Shown here piece by piece: positions 9,053-18,249 of a DNA stretch of 32,676 nt. The notes beneath the pieces are model-generated. The model was given only the letters and a program-made list of their open reading frames with translations, made no database searches and was not told the DNA's origin. The DNA lies in assembly GCF_030452865.1 (NCBI RefSeq), contig NZ_JAKDLJ010000003.1, positions 1 through 32,676 of the forward strand, read 5' to 3'. This DNA comes from Pseudorhodobacter sp. GTDB lineage: Bacteria > Pseudomonadota > Alphaproteobacteria > Rhodobacterales > Rhodobacteraceae. A program made the translations under genes and the position numbers. Within the stretch, counting starts at the first letter, position 1. Each line of letters opens with the position of its first letter.

Positions 9053-10022
9053 CATCACCGGTACGATTTCCGGCTCCGTTCTGGAAGACAGCGGCGCGGT
9101 CATCACGGGGGCGCTGACGGATTCGGGCAATGGCGCGGCCAATACCTGGGCCATCAACAGTGGTGCCAGCTTTGGCGCGGTCAGCATCAATGCGGCTGGG
9201 GTGTGGAGCTATGATCTCGACGACACGAACGCGACGGTCAATGCACTGGGTGCAGGCGATACGCTGACGGATACATTCGTGGTCCGGGTGACGGATGCGC
9301 TCGGAACCGACACGCAAATCATCACGATCACGATATCCGGCGTTCCGTGTTTTACCGCCGGAACACTGATCGCAACGGCTCTGGGGCCGCGCGATTGTGC
9401 AACCTTGTTACCGGGCGATGAGGTCTTGACCCGCGACCATGGGATGCAACCCTTGCGCTGGATCGGGCGACGACTGGTCGCAGGGGGTGAACTCGCTCTG
9501 GATGAGCGGCTCTGCCCGGTCCGCATCGCGTCGGGCGCTTTGGGGGCGGGGTTGCCGCTGCGCGATCTTTGGGTATCGCGCCAACACCGCATGATGGTTT
9601 CATCTGATATCGCCAAACAGCTTTGCGGCGCGCGCGAAGTGCTGTTGCCGGCGATCCGGTTGGTGGGCTTGCCCGGAATCACGCTGGACGCGCGGCCACA
9701 GCCGGTGGAATATGTGCATTTGCTGTTTGACCGGCATCAGATTGTCTTTGCAGAAGGTGCCCCGTCGGAAAGCCTGCTGCTGGGGCCGGAGGCGCTGCGC
9801 CTGTTGCCCGATGATGCCCGGTTGGAGATTGAAATCCTGTTTCCGGAAGCGGCGCAACGGGGGGCATTGTCGGTGCCCGCGCGCAAGATCCCGCAGCGTC
9901 GCTGGCAGAAAACCTTGGTGGCGTGCAGTCGGACCGCAACGCTTTTACCACGTGGATTTCAAGCGGGCGCAGCGAACCGGGGTCATGCTGCCCCGCGAAA
10001 CGCTGCATTCGAAGTGATCTGA
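9039..10022 (+). CDS. VCBS-like repeat plus Hint_2 (hedgehog/intein-type) domain protein
   Basis: N-terminal VCBS-like module (ISGSVLEDSGAVITGALTDSG...SINAAGVWSYDLDDTNATVNALGAGDTLTDTFVVRVTDALGTDTQIITITISG) directly followed by a Hint_2 signature (CFTAGTLIATALGPRDCATLLPGDEVLTRDHGMQPLRWIGRR ... EYVHLLFDRHQIVFAEGAPSESLLLG). GTG start with ggagggggg upstream; 14 nt overlap with the acyltransferase gene. Confidence 0.85.
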   Translation: MAAPNITGTISGSVLEDSGAVITGALTDSGNGAANTWAINSGASFGAVSINAAGVWSYDLDDTNATVNALGAGDTLTDTFVVRVTDALGTDTQIITITISGVPCFTAGTLIATALGPRDCATLLPGDEVLTRDHGMQPLRWIGRRLVAGGELALDERLCPVRIASGALGAGLPLRDLWVSRQHRMMVSSDIAKQLCGAREVLLPAIRLVGLPGITLDARPQPVEYVHLLFDRHQIVFAEGAPSESLLLGPEALRLLPDDARLEIEILFPEAAQRGALSVPARKIPQRRWQKTLVACSRTATLLPRGFQAGAANRGHAAPRNAAFEVI

Positions 10023-10097
10023 TGCGGTGGTTTCGTTCTGACGATGCCGCGTGACTAAATGGTCGGTGAAGGGTGGTGCAGGCCGCCTTGCGAATAG

Positions 10098-10121
10098 GGC
10101 GCACCGGATATAGGGTGCGCC
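10098..10121. repeat. Inverted repeat GGCGCACC-N8-GGTGCGCC (possible hairpin/terminator between the Hint gene and yajC)
   Basis: Perfect 8 bp arms at 10098-10105 and 10114-10121, flanked by a further complementary TTGCG (10088-10092)/CGCAA (10121-10125); no obvious U tract. Confidence 0.5.
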
Positions 10122-10166
10122 GCAACAAATCCGGGGCACTGCCCCACCGACCGAGAGGATATATTG

Positions 10167-10490
10167 ATGTTTGCAACCCCCGCGTTCGCGCAGGCCGCTG
10201 GTGGTGGCCTGGGTGCCGTTACTTCCCTGATGCCGCTGATCCTGATTTTCGGGATCATGTATTTCCTGCTGATCCGTCCGCAGCAAAAGAAGCTGAAGGA
10301 GCACAAGGCAATGGTAGAGGCGCTGCGCCGAGGCGATCAGGTGCTGACGCAAGGTGGTATTGTCGGCAAGGTGATCAAGGTTGCCGATGATGGCATTGTC
10401 GAGGTCGAAATCGCCGATGGCGTCAAGGTCAAGGTTCTGCGCCACACAATCGCGCAGGTGATGTCGAAAACCGAACCGGCCTCGGCCTGA
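10167..10490 (+). CDS. yajC: Preprotein translocase subunit YajC
   Basis: LMPLILIFGIMYFLLIRPQQKKLKEHKAMVEALRRGDQVLTQGGIVGKV; upstream of secDF. Confidence 0.96.
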   Translation: MFATPAFAQAAGGGLGAVTSLMPLILIFGIMYFLLIRPQQKKLKEHKAMVEALRRGDQVLTQGGIVGKVIKVADDGIVEVEIADGVKVKVLRHTIAQVMSKTEPASA

Positions 10491-10509
10491 TAACGGAAAG
10501 CCTGACCCC

Positions 10510-12177
10510 ATGTTGCAAATCCCGCTTTGGAAGCGCGTGTTGATCTGGGCGCTTTGTGCGTTCGGCGTCATCTTCACCGTGCCCAACCTGTTCTATTCCA
10601 AGGTTGAGCAGCACAATGATGCGGTGGCCGCGGTCACCAAGGCGAACGGGGTGGCAACGCCGGAGCAGGAATCCGCGATTGCGCAATGGCCGTCCTGGCT
10701 GCCTTCCAACCTTGTGAATCTGGGGCTTGATCTGCGGGGCGGGGCGCATCTGCTGGCAGAGGTGCAGGTGGAGGATGTCTATGCCGCCCGGATCGACTCG
10801 ATCTGGCCCGATGTCCGCGATGCGCTGCGCGATGTGCGCGATCAGGTCGGATCGGTGCGCAGGCAACCTTCGGTGCCAAGTATCCTGCGCGTGGCCATTT
10901 CAAAGCCTGAAGGCATGGCGGTCGCGTTGAAGGCGGTGCAGGCGTTGGCGACTCCGGTGGTGTCGATCACCGGGGCGGGGCAAAAAGACTATGAGATAAC
11001 CTCCGACGGATCCGATATCGTTTTGCAACTCTCGCCGGCCGAACGCGCCGCAACCGACAGCCGCACGATCCAGCAATCGCTGGAGATCATTCGTCGCCGT
11101 GTCGATGCGGCAGGCACGCGGGAACCGACGATCCAGAGACAGGGCGTAGACCGGATTTTGATTCAGGTGCCGGGAATTGGTTCAGCGTCGGAGCTGAAAA
11201 AGCTGATTGGCACCACCGCAAAGCTGACCTTCAACCCGGTTGTCAGCCGCACAACCGACGCCGGAGCCAACCCCGGTCCGCGAAACGCGATTTTGCCCTC
11301 GGCGAATGAGCCGGGACAATATTACATCATCGAGCAGACGCCGGTGGTGACCGGTGAGGATCTGACCGATGCGCAACCGTCCTTCGACCAGAACAACCGC
11401 CCGGCGGTCAGCTTCCGGTTTGATCCGTCAGGCGCGCGGAAATTCGGCGACTACACTGCCAACAATATCGGCAGCCCGTTCGCCATCGTCTTGGATAATG
11501 AGGTGATTTCCGCACCGGTGATTCAAAGCCATATTCCGGGTGGGTCGGGTATCATCACCGGCAATTTCACTGTGGAGGAAAGTACCGACCTTGCGGTTTT
11601 GCTGCGGGCAGGGGCGTTGCCCGCCCAGATGACCTTTCTGGAGGAACGCACGATCGGCCCGGAACTGGGACAGGACAGTATCGACGCCGGGCGTCTTGCC
11701 TCCGTTGTCGCGATGGGCCTGGTTGTGGCGCTGATGATTGCGTCTTACGGCTGGTTCGGGACCATGGCCTCCGTCGCGCTGATGTTCAACGTGACGCTGA
11801 TCTTCGGCACGCTCAGCGTGATCGGTGCAACCCTTACCCTGCCGGGGATCGCCGGGATCGTGTTGACCATCGGTATGGCAGTGGATGCCAACGTATTGGT
11901 GTTCGAACGGATCCGCGAGGAGCTGAAAACAGCGCGCGGACCTGCACGGGCAATTGAGTTGGGTTATGAAAAAGCGTTGTCCGCGATCATCGACGCCAAC
12001 GTGACCACGTTCATCGTCGCAGTGATCCTGTTCATGGTGGGTGCTGGGCCGGTGCGCGGATTTGCCGTGACGCTGGCGATCGGGATCATCACCTCGGTCT
12101 TTACGGCGATTTATGTGACACGCGCGATCGTGGTGGTCTGGTTTGGCCGCACCCGTCCGAAAACGATAGAGGTATAG
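10510..12177 (+). CDS. secD: Protein translocase subunit SecD
   Basis: LVNLGLDLRGGAHLLAEV, RRRVDAAGTREPTIQRQG, GIAGIVLTIGMAVDANVLVFERIREEL. Confidence 0.97.
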   Translation: MLQIPLWKRVLIWALCAFGVIFTVPNLFYSKVEQHNDAVAAVTKANGVATPEQESAIAQWPSWLPSNLVNLGLDLRGGAHLLAEVQVEDVYAARIDSIWPDVRDALRDVRDQVGSVRRQPSVPSILRVAISKPEGMAVALKAVQALATPVVSITGAGQKDYEITSDGSDIVLQLSPAERAATDSRTIQQSLEIIRRRVDAAGTREPTIQRQGVDRILIQVPGIGSASELKKLIGTTAKLTFNPVVSRTTDAGANPGPRNAILPSANEPGQYYIIEQTPVVTGEDLTDAQPSFDQNNRPAVSFRFDPSGARKFGDYTANNIGSPFAIVLDNEVISAPVIQSHIPGGSGIITGNFTVEESTDLAVLLRAGALPAQMTFLEERTIGPELGQDSIDAGRLASVVAMGLVVALMIASYGWFGTMASVALMFNVTLIFGTLSVIGATLTLPGIAGIVLTIGMAVDANVLVFERIREELKTARGPARAIELGYEKALSAIIDANVTTFIVAVILFMVGAGPVRGFAVTLAIGIITSVFTAIYVTRAIVVVWFGRTRPKTIEV

Positions 12178-12181
12178 GGAA

Positions 12182-13156
12182 ATGGCATTCCGTTTAAGAC
12201 TGGTTCCCGCCGAAACGCATTGGGATTTCTTCAAGTACCGCTATCTGACATTCGGTGCATCGGTGATGGCCGTTATCGCATCGGTGATTCTGGTCCTGGT
12301 CATGGGGTTGAACTTCGGAATCGACTTCCGCGGCGGCACTACGGTCCGCACCGAAAGTACGCAAAAGGTCGATGTTGGCGCTTATCGCGCCGCGCTGGTG
12401 CCACTTGACCTTGGCGATGTCAGTATCACCGAAGTTTTCGACCCGAGTTTCGGGCCGGAAAAGAATGTCGCGATGATCCGGATTCAGGCGCAGGACGGCT
12501 ATGAAGCTGTGACGCCAGCGGTCCTTGAAGACGCGGAGGCCGCGTTGAAAACCATCGACCCTGCGATCAGTTTCCCCTCCGTGGAATCTGTGGGGCCGAA
12601 AGTGTCGGGAGAGCTGATATGGTCTGCGATTCTGGCGGTACTGGGGGCCACCGGGTCGATCCTTGCCTATATCTGGCTGCGGTTTGAATGGCAGTTTGCG
12701 GTGGGCGCCGTTGTTGCGCTGGTCCATGACATTGTGGTTACAGTCGGGGTTTTCGCGCTGTTCCAGATCAAGTTCGATCTGGCGGTCATCGCGGCACTGC
12801 TGACGATTCTGGGCTATTCCATCAACGATACCGTGGTGGTCTTCGACCGGCTGCGGGAAAACCTGATCAAGTTCAAAACCATGCCGCTGATCGACGTGAT
12901 GAACCTTGCGGTCAACGAAACCCTCAGCCGGACGTTGATGACCTCCACCACCACTCTGATCGCTTTGCTCGCCTTGTTGATCCTCGGCGGCGACGTGATC
13001 CGCGGTTTCACCTTTGCCATCACTTTCGGCATCGTGGTCGGGACGTATTCTTCGGTCTATGTCGCGAAAAACGTCGTTTTGTGGCTCGGGGTGAAGCGCG
13101 ACTGGACGACCAAGCCGGAAACCCCCGGTACGCAGTTTTCCAATATCGACGCCTGA
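12182..13156 (+). CDS. secF: Protein translocase subunit SecF
   Basis: GLNFGIDFRGGTTVRTEST, LTILGYSINDTVVVFDRLRENL, NETLSRTLMTSTTTLIALLAL. Confidence 0.97.
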   Translation: MAFRLRLVPAETHWDFFKYRYLTFGASVMAVIASVILVLVMGLNFGIDFRGGTTVRTESTQKVDVGAYRAALVPLDLGDVSITEVFDPSFGPEKNVAMIRIQAQDGYEAVTPAVLEDAEAALKTIDPAISFPSVESVGPKVSGELIWSAILAVLGATGSILAYIWLRFEWQFAVGAVVALVHDIVVTVGVFALFQIKFDLAVIAALLTILGYSINDTVVVFDRLRENLIKFKTMPLIDVMNLAVNETLSRTLMTSTTTLIALLALLILGGDVIRGFTFAITFGIVVGTYSSVYVAKNVVLWLGVKRDWTTKPETPGTQFSNIDA

Positions 13157-13160
13157 TCCG

Positions 13161-13514
13161 ATGCGCCTGACCGAGATCACCTATGAAGACGCCCGGCCCA
13201 TCGACAGTTATGGGCCAGGCTTCTTCCGGATCGCGGGGCAGGTGCTGCACGGTCCGGTTCTGGTGACGCCATGGGATGCGGGGCCGTGGGGCGGGTTAGA
13301 CGATAGTGCCGCTCCGCTCGCGCTCATCGATAGGATCGACGTGCTTTTCGTCGGCACGGGGGCAGAGATTGCGCAGGTTCCGTTGGTTTTCCGAGCCGCG
13401 TTGGAGTCGCAGGGCATCGGGGTCGAAGTGATGAACTCCCCCGCTGCCGCGCGGACTTACAATGTGCTATTGTCCGAAGGGCGCCGGATCGCGGCGGCAC
13501 TGCTGCCTGTCTAG
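13161..13514 (+). CDS. Mth938-like domain protein (DUF498)
   Basis: SYGPGFFRIAGQVLHGPVLVTP ... LFVGTGAEIAQVP ... GIGVEVMNSPAAARTYNVLLSEGRRIAAALLPV; typical position after secF in alphaproteobacteria. Confidence 0.9.
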   Translation: MRLTEITYEDARPIDSYGPGFFRIAGQVLHGPVLVTPWDAGPWGGLDDSAAPLALIDRIDVLFVGTGAEIAQVPLVFRAALESQGIGVEVMNSPAAARTYNVLLSEGRRIAAALLPV

Positions 13515-13724
13515 CTGTGTGTTGAAGAAACGGATTTGTGATCCATTCAAATTTGGCTTATTCGTCGCTTGCAGCGCATACGACAGTGGCGCATTGTTGT
13601 GCAAATGCGGTTGGGCTGGTTGACAGCGCACGCCACCGCCACCAGATATGGTGACTGAATAGGGGAAGGTAAAAGGTTGCCGAAACGCCGGGACCGTGGC
13701 TTTCCTGCCAGGTAAGGACAAGAA

Positions 13725-16133
13725 ATGAGCGAACGCATCTCCCAAAGTCACCCGGTATTGCCGCTGCGCGATATTGTGGTGTTTCCGCATATGATTGTAC
13801 CGCTGTTCGTGGGCCGTGAAAAATCGGTCCGCGCACTGGAGGAGGTTATGGCGGAAGACCGCCAGATCCTGCTGTCCAGCCAGATTGATCCGACTGTGGA
13901 TGACCCGCAAACCGATGGTATCTATCGTGCCGGGGTCTTGGCCAATGTGCTGCAACTGTTGAAATTGCCCGATGGCACCGTAAAGGTGCTGGTCGAAGGC
14001 AAGTCACGGGTGCGGATCACGAATTTCGTCGAGAATGACCGGTTTTTTGAGGCGGAAGTCGCACCTTTGACCGAACTCCCGGGCGATCCCGATACGGTTG
14101 GCGCGCTGGTGCGGGCCGTGGCGGAGGAGTTTGAGCGTTACGCCAAGATCAAGAAGAACATTCCTGAGGAGGCGCTTTCTGCTGTTGCTGAAACCCGCGA
14201 ACCCTCACGTCTGGCGGATTTGGCCGCCGGGCATCTGGGGATCGAGGTGTCCGACAAGCAGGCGCTGCTGGAAACGCTGGACGTTGGGCAGCGGTTGGAA
14301 AAGGTGTACGGCCACATGCAGGGCGAAATGTCCGTCATGCAGGTCGAGAAAAAGATCAAGACCCGCGTGAAATCCCAGATGGAACGGACGCAGCGCGAAT
14401 ATTACCTGAATGAGCAGATGAAGGCGATCCAGAAGGAACTCGGCGACGGTGAAGACGGCCAGAACGAGGTCGCCGAGTTGGAGAGCCGCATTGCCAACAC
14501 CGCGCTGTCGAAAGAGGCGCGCGACAAGGCCGAAGCCGAAGTCAAGAAGCTGAAAAGCATGAGTCCGATGAGCGCGGAAGCGACCGTCGTGCGCAACTAT
14601 CTCGATTGGCTGCTGGGTGTGCCGTGGGGTGTCAAATCCCGCGTCAAGAAAGACCTGACCAAGGCGCAAGCCGTACTGGACGCCGATCATTACGGGCTGG
14701 AAAAGGTCAAGGAACGTATCGTTGAATATCTGGCGGTGCAGGCGCGGTCTGCCAAGCTGAAAGGCCCGATCCTGTGTCTGGTCGGGCCTCCGGGTGTTGG
14801 CAAGACCTCATTGGGGCGATCGGTGGCGAAGGCCACGGGGCGGGAGTTTATCCGCATTTCGCTTGGCGGTGTACGCGACGAGTCTGAGATTCGCGGGCAT
14901 CGGCGGACCTATATCGGCTCCATGCCGGGAAAGATCATACAGGCGCTGAAAAAGGCAAAAACCACCAATCCGCTGATTTTGCTCGATGAAATCGACAAAA
15001 TGGGGCAGGATTTTCGCGGTGATCCTGCCAGCGCGATGCTGGAGGTGCTGGATCCGGAACAGAACGCCACCTTCACCGATCACTATCTTGAGGTTGAATA
15101 TGACCTTTCGAACGTGATGTTCCTGACTACGGCGAACACTTACAACATGCCCTCGCCGCTGCTGGACCGGATGGAGATCATTCCGCTTTCGGGCTATACC
15201 GAAGATGAAAAGCAAGAGATTGCCAAGCAACACTTGATCCCGAAGCAGATCAAGAACCATGCTTTGAAGAAAGGTGAGTTTTCGGTTGCCGATGATGCGC
15301 TGCTGGAAGTGATCCGCACCTATACCCGCGAAGCTGGCGTTCGTAACCTGGAACGCGAACTGGCAAAGCTGGCACGCAAGGCGGTGACCGAAATCGTCAA
15401 GGGCAAGACCAAGAAGGTTGAGGTCACGATTGACGGGCTGGAAGGCTTCCTTGGTGTCAAACGGCACCGCTATGGTTTGGCGGAGTCCGAGGATCAGATT
15501 GGCGTGGTGACAGGCTTGGCCTGGACTTCGGTTGGTGGCGAGTTGCTGTCGATCGAGGCACTGCGCCTGCCGGGCAAGGGCCGGATGAAGACCACCGGCA
15601 AACTGGGCGATGTGATGAAGGAGTCGATTGATGCGGCGGCCAGCTACGTCCGTTCGATCAGTCCGGAAATTGGGGTGAAACCACCGAAGTTCGAGGCGAT
15701 TGATATCCATGTCCACGTTCCGGATGGGGCTACGCCAAAGGATGGTCCGTCTGCTGGTTTGGCGATGGTCACCTCTATTGTTTCCGTTCTGACACAAATT
15801 CCGGTGCGCAAGGATATAGCAATGACGGGGGAGGTGTCCCTGCGCGGCAACGCGATGCCTATCGGCGGGCTCAAGGAAAAGCTGATGGCGGCTTTGCGCG
15901 GTGGAATTACCACGGTTCTGATCCCGAAAGAGAACGAAAAGGATCTGGCGGAGATTCCGGCGAATGTGAAGGCGGGGCTGACCATCATTCCCGTCACCCA
16001 TGCGCGCGAAGTGCTGAAACTGGCGCTGGTTCGGCAGCCGGAAGCGGTCGAATGGGACGAGGCTGCCGAAGAAGCTGCGGCGGCAGCCCGGCAAGCGAAG
16101 TCCGACCCCGGATTGGGCCAAACCGCACATTGA
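13725..16133 (+). CDS. lon: ATP-dependent protease La (Lon)
   Basis: LPLRDIVVFPHMIVPLFVGREKS, Walker A GPPGVGKTSLG, Walker B PLILLDEIDKM, catalytic PKDGPSAGLAM. Confidence 0.98.
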   Translation: MSERISQSHPVLPLRDIVVFPHMIVPLFVGREKSVRALEEVMAEDRQILLSSQIDPTVDDPQTDGIYRAGVLANVLQLLKLPDGTVKVLVEGKSRVRITNFVENDRFFEAEVAPLTELPGDPDTVGALVRAVAEEFERYAKIKKNIPEEALSAVAETREPSRLADLAAGHLGIEVSDKQALLETLDVGQRLEKVYGHMQGEMSVMQVEKKIKTRVKSQMERTQREYYLNEQMKAIQKELGDGEDGQNEVAELESRIANTALSKEARDKAEAEVKKLKSMSPMSAEATVVRNYLDWLLGVPWGVKSRVKKDLTKAQAVLDADHYGLEKVKERIVEYLAVQARSAKLKGPILCLVGPPGVGKTSLGRSVAKATGREFIRISLGGVRDESEIRGHRRTYIGSMPGKIIQALKKAKTTNPLILLDEIDKMGQDFRGDPASAMLEVLDPEQNATFTDHYLEVEYDLSNVMFLTTANTYNMPSPLLDRMEIIPLSGYTEDEKQEIAKQHLIPKQIKNHALKKGEFSVADDALLEVIRTYTREAGVRNLERELAKLARKAVTEIVKGKTKKVEVTIDGLEGFLGVKRHRYGLAESEDQIGVVTGLAWTSVGGELLSIEALRLPGKGRMKTTGKLGDVMKESIDAAASYVRSISPEIGVKPPKFEAIDIHVHVPDGATPKDGPSAGLAMVTSIVSVLTQIPVRKDIAMTGEVSLRGNAMPIGGLKEKLMAALRGGITTVLIPKENEKDLAEIPANVKAGLTIIPVTHAREVLKLALVRQPEAVEWDEAAEEAAAAARQAKSDPGLGQTAH

Positions 16134-16158
16134 ACCGAGGCTGAATCGCCAGTACTCC

Positions 16159-16195
16159 AGAAAGGCGCGTCAGATTTGCCGCGCCTTTCTGTATT
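16159..16195 (+). terminator. Intrinsic terminator downstream of lon
   Basis: Perfect 11 bp stem AGAAAGGCGCG (16159-16169)/CGCGCCTTTCT (16180-16190) followed by gtattt, 25 nt after the lon stop. Confidence 0.75.
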
Positions 16196-16462
16196 TCAGA
16201 ACCGGCACTCGGGATTGCCGTATCAGCACGAAAAGAGCGTGCAAAACACCTGCCGCAATGTGCCGGGGCGCTCACCCTCAGACATCCGGCGCTTTTGACG
16301 ACGGCGTGTGCCGCGATCTGATATGAAGTTGATTGAATCGTTTCCATCTTTTCTTCTGCACGCTGCCGGAACGCGCCGCGTTGCGTATTTCCGCTGTTCC
16401 CTTGCGCCAAAAACGTAGCTAAATTGTTGCCAATCGAGGAACAATCATCAGCAGGAGCCGAC

Positions 16463-16999
16463 ATGACCACTCGGAAGACCACCACTGACAAAACGGATCA
16501 GGGCAAGAAGGATGCGGCCAAAACGCCGGCGGTGGCGAAACCCGCAGCCAAGACCAGCGCAAAGCCTGCCATGAAACCTGTCGTCAAGTTGCAGGCCCCA
16601 CAAGTGACGAAGATCCAACCGGCGGAAGTGGTGGTTCCGAAACTCTCGGTCGTCGGCAATGCGCCCACTCCGCTGGCCGCCGAGGCGGCAAAAGCCGACG
16701 GCGACGAAAACCGGATGATGAAGAAACAGGAATTTGTTGAGCGCGTGGTCAAAGCCACCGGGGCGAAGAAAAAGGACGTGAAACTTATTCTTGAGGCGGC
16801 GCTTGGCGTGCTCGGCGATGCACTTTCGGCGGGGGAGGAGTTGAACCTGCCGCCGTTGGGTAAGACCAAGGTGAACCGACAGAAAATCGAAGGAAATGCA
16901 GAAGTGCTGATCCTGAAATTACGGCGCGGAACCGGCAATGCTGGGGGCGGTAACGACGACGTGAAACAGGGTCTTGCAGAGGATGGTGAAGATGATTAG
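16463..16999 (+). CDS. HU family DNA-binding protein with a long Lys/Ala/Pro-rich N-terminal tail
   Basis: C-terminal HU-like domain (MMKKQEFVERVVKATGAKKKDVKLILEAALGVLGDALSAGEELNLPPLGKTKVNRQKIEGNAEVLILKLRRG) preceded by about 90 aa rich in K/A/P. Confidence 0.85.
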   Translation: MTTRKTTTDKTDQGKKDAAKTPAVAKPAAKTSAKPAMKPVVKLQAPQVTKIQPAEVVVPKLSVVGNAPTPLAAEAAKADGDENRMMKKQEFVERVVKATGAKKKDVKLILEAALGVLGDALSAGEELNLPPLGKTKVNRQKIEGNAEVLILKLRRGTGNAGGGNDDVKQGLAEDGEDD

Positions 17000-17012
17000 A
17001 CCCCGCGTAATC

Positions 17013-17087
17013 GGGTGATTAGCTCAGTGGTAGAGCGCTTCGTTCACATCGAAGATGTCAGGGGTTCAAATCCCTTATCACCCACCA
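17013..17087 (+). tRNA. tRNA-Val (anticodon CAC), CCA encoded
   Basis: Acceptor GGGTGAT/ATCACCC, D arm agctcagtggtagagc, anticodon stem-loop cttcg-ttCACat-cgaag, T arm aggggttcaaatccct, discriminator A plus CCA. Confidence 0.96.
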
Positions 17088-17205
17088 CTTCCCCGAACAT
17101 TGCAATCGCCGGTTCGATGCGGGATTTGTTGTGCCGGTCGACAGGATCGACTAAGGGAGGCGGAAATCTTTGGGCCGCTGCGGCCCTGACAAGCCGGGGG
17201 CGGAT

Positions 17206-18249
17206 ATGACGGGCAAGAACGGGCTGACCTATGCCGATGCAGGGGTAGATATCGACGCGGGCAATGCTTTGGTGGAGCGGATCAAACCTGCGGCCAAGCG
17301 CACCGACCGGCCCGGCACCATGTCTGGATTGGGAGGTTTCGGCGCGCTCTTTGATCTGAAAGCGGCGGGCTTTGCGGACCCGGTTCTGGTTGCAGCGACC
17401 GACGGTGTGGGCACCAAGCTGCGGATTGCGATTGATACCGGCCATGTCGATACAATCGGCGTGGATCTGGTTGCGATGTGCGTCAACGATCTGGTATGTC
17501 AGGGCGCGGAGCCTTTGTTCTTTCTGGATTATTTCGCAACCGGCAAGCTGGAACTGGATCAGGCGACGAAGATCATCAACGGCATTGCGGCCGGGTGCGA
17601 AGCCTCGGGTTGTGCCTTGATCGGCGGCGAAACCGCTGAAATGCCGGGAATGTATCACAAGGGCGATTTCGATCTGGCCGGATTTGCGGTCGGTGCGATG
17701 GAGCGGGGGACGGCGTTGCCGGCGGGCGTGGGCGAAGGCGATGTGCTGTTGGGGCTGGCCTCCGACGGGGTGCATTCCAACGGCTATTCCTTCGTGCGCA
17801 AGGTGGTGGAGTTGTCGGGACTGGATTGGGCGGCGGATTGCCCCTTCGGCACTGGAACGCTGGGGGAGGCATTGCTGGTGCCGACACGGCTTTATGTGAA
17901 ACCGGCGCTGGCGGCTATGCGGGACGGGGGCGTTCATGCGCTGGCCCATATCACCGGTGGTGGGCTCACCGAAAACCCGCCGCGGGTAATCCCGGAAGGT
18001 CTGGCTTGTGAAATTGATCTGTCAGCTTGGGCGTTGCCGCCGGTTTTTCGCTGGCTGGCGGAAACGGCGGGGATGGTGGAGGTCGAACTGCTGAAAACCT
18101 TCAACTGCGGTATCGGCATGATGCTGGTGGTGAAGGCTGATCGTGCGGATGCACTTTCCGCGATGTTGCGCGACGCGGGTGAAATTGTTGTCACCATGGG
18201 GCGTGTGGTGCCGGGCGCGGGTGTGATCTACAACGGGAAATTGCTTTGA
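17206..18249 (+). CDS. purM: Phosphoribosylformylglycinamidine cyclo-ligase
   Basis: [89 protein letters not shown]. Confidence 0.97.
   Translation: MTGKNGLTYADAGVDIDAGNALVERIKPAAKRTDRPGTMSGLGGFGALFDLKAAGFADPVLVAATDGVGTKLRIAIDTGHVDTIGVDLVAMCVNDLVCQGAEPLFFLDYFATGKLELDQATKIINGIAAGCEASGCALIGGETAEMPGMYHKGDFDLAGFAVGAMERGTALPAGVGEGDVLLGLASDGVHSNGYSFVRKVVELSGLDWAADCPFGTGTLGEALLVPTRLYVKPALAAMRDGGVHALAHITGGGLTENPPRVIPEGLACEIDLSAWALPPVFRWLAETAGMVEVELLKTFNCGIGMMLVVKADRADALSAMLRDAGEIVVTMGRVVPGAGVIYNGKLL

Noticed and set aside
9039-9340. RTX nonapeptide repeats in the Hint protein
   Set aside because: GAGDTLTD and SGNGAANT are isolated; no tandem GGxGxDxUx array is present.
12194-13180. 328 aa antisense ORF opposite secF
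   Set aside because: His/Asp/Gln-rich shadow translation; sense strand is clear SecF.
14808-16130. 440 aa antisense ORF opposite lon
   Set aside because: Shadow ORF in a high-GC coding region; no recognisable domain, and the sense strand is unambiguous Lon.
17172-17186. GGGCCG-CTG-CGGCCC hairpin upstream of purM as a riboswitch or terminator
   Set aside because: Only a 6 bp stem with a 3 nt loop, no U tract and no recognisable purine riboswitch core; too weak to call.
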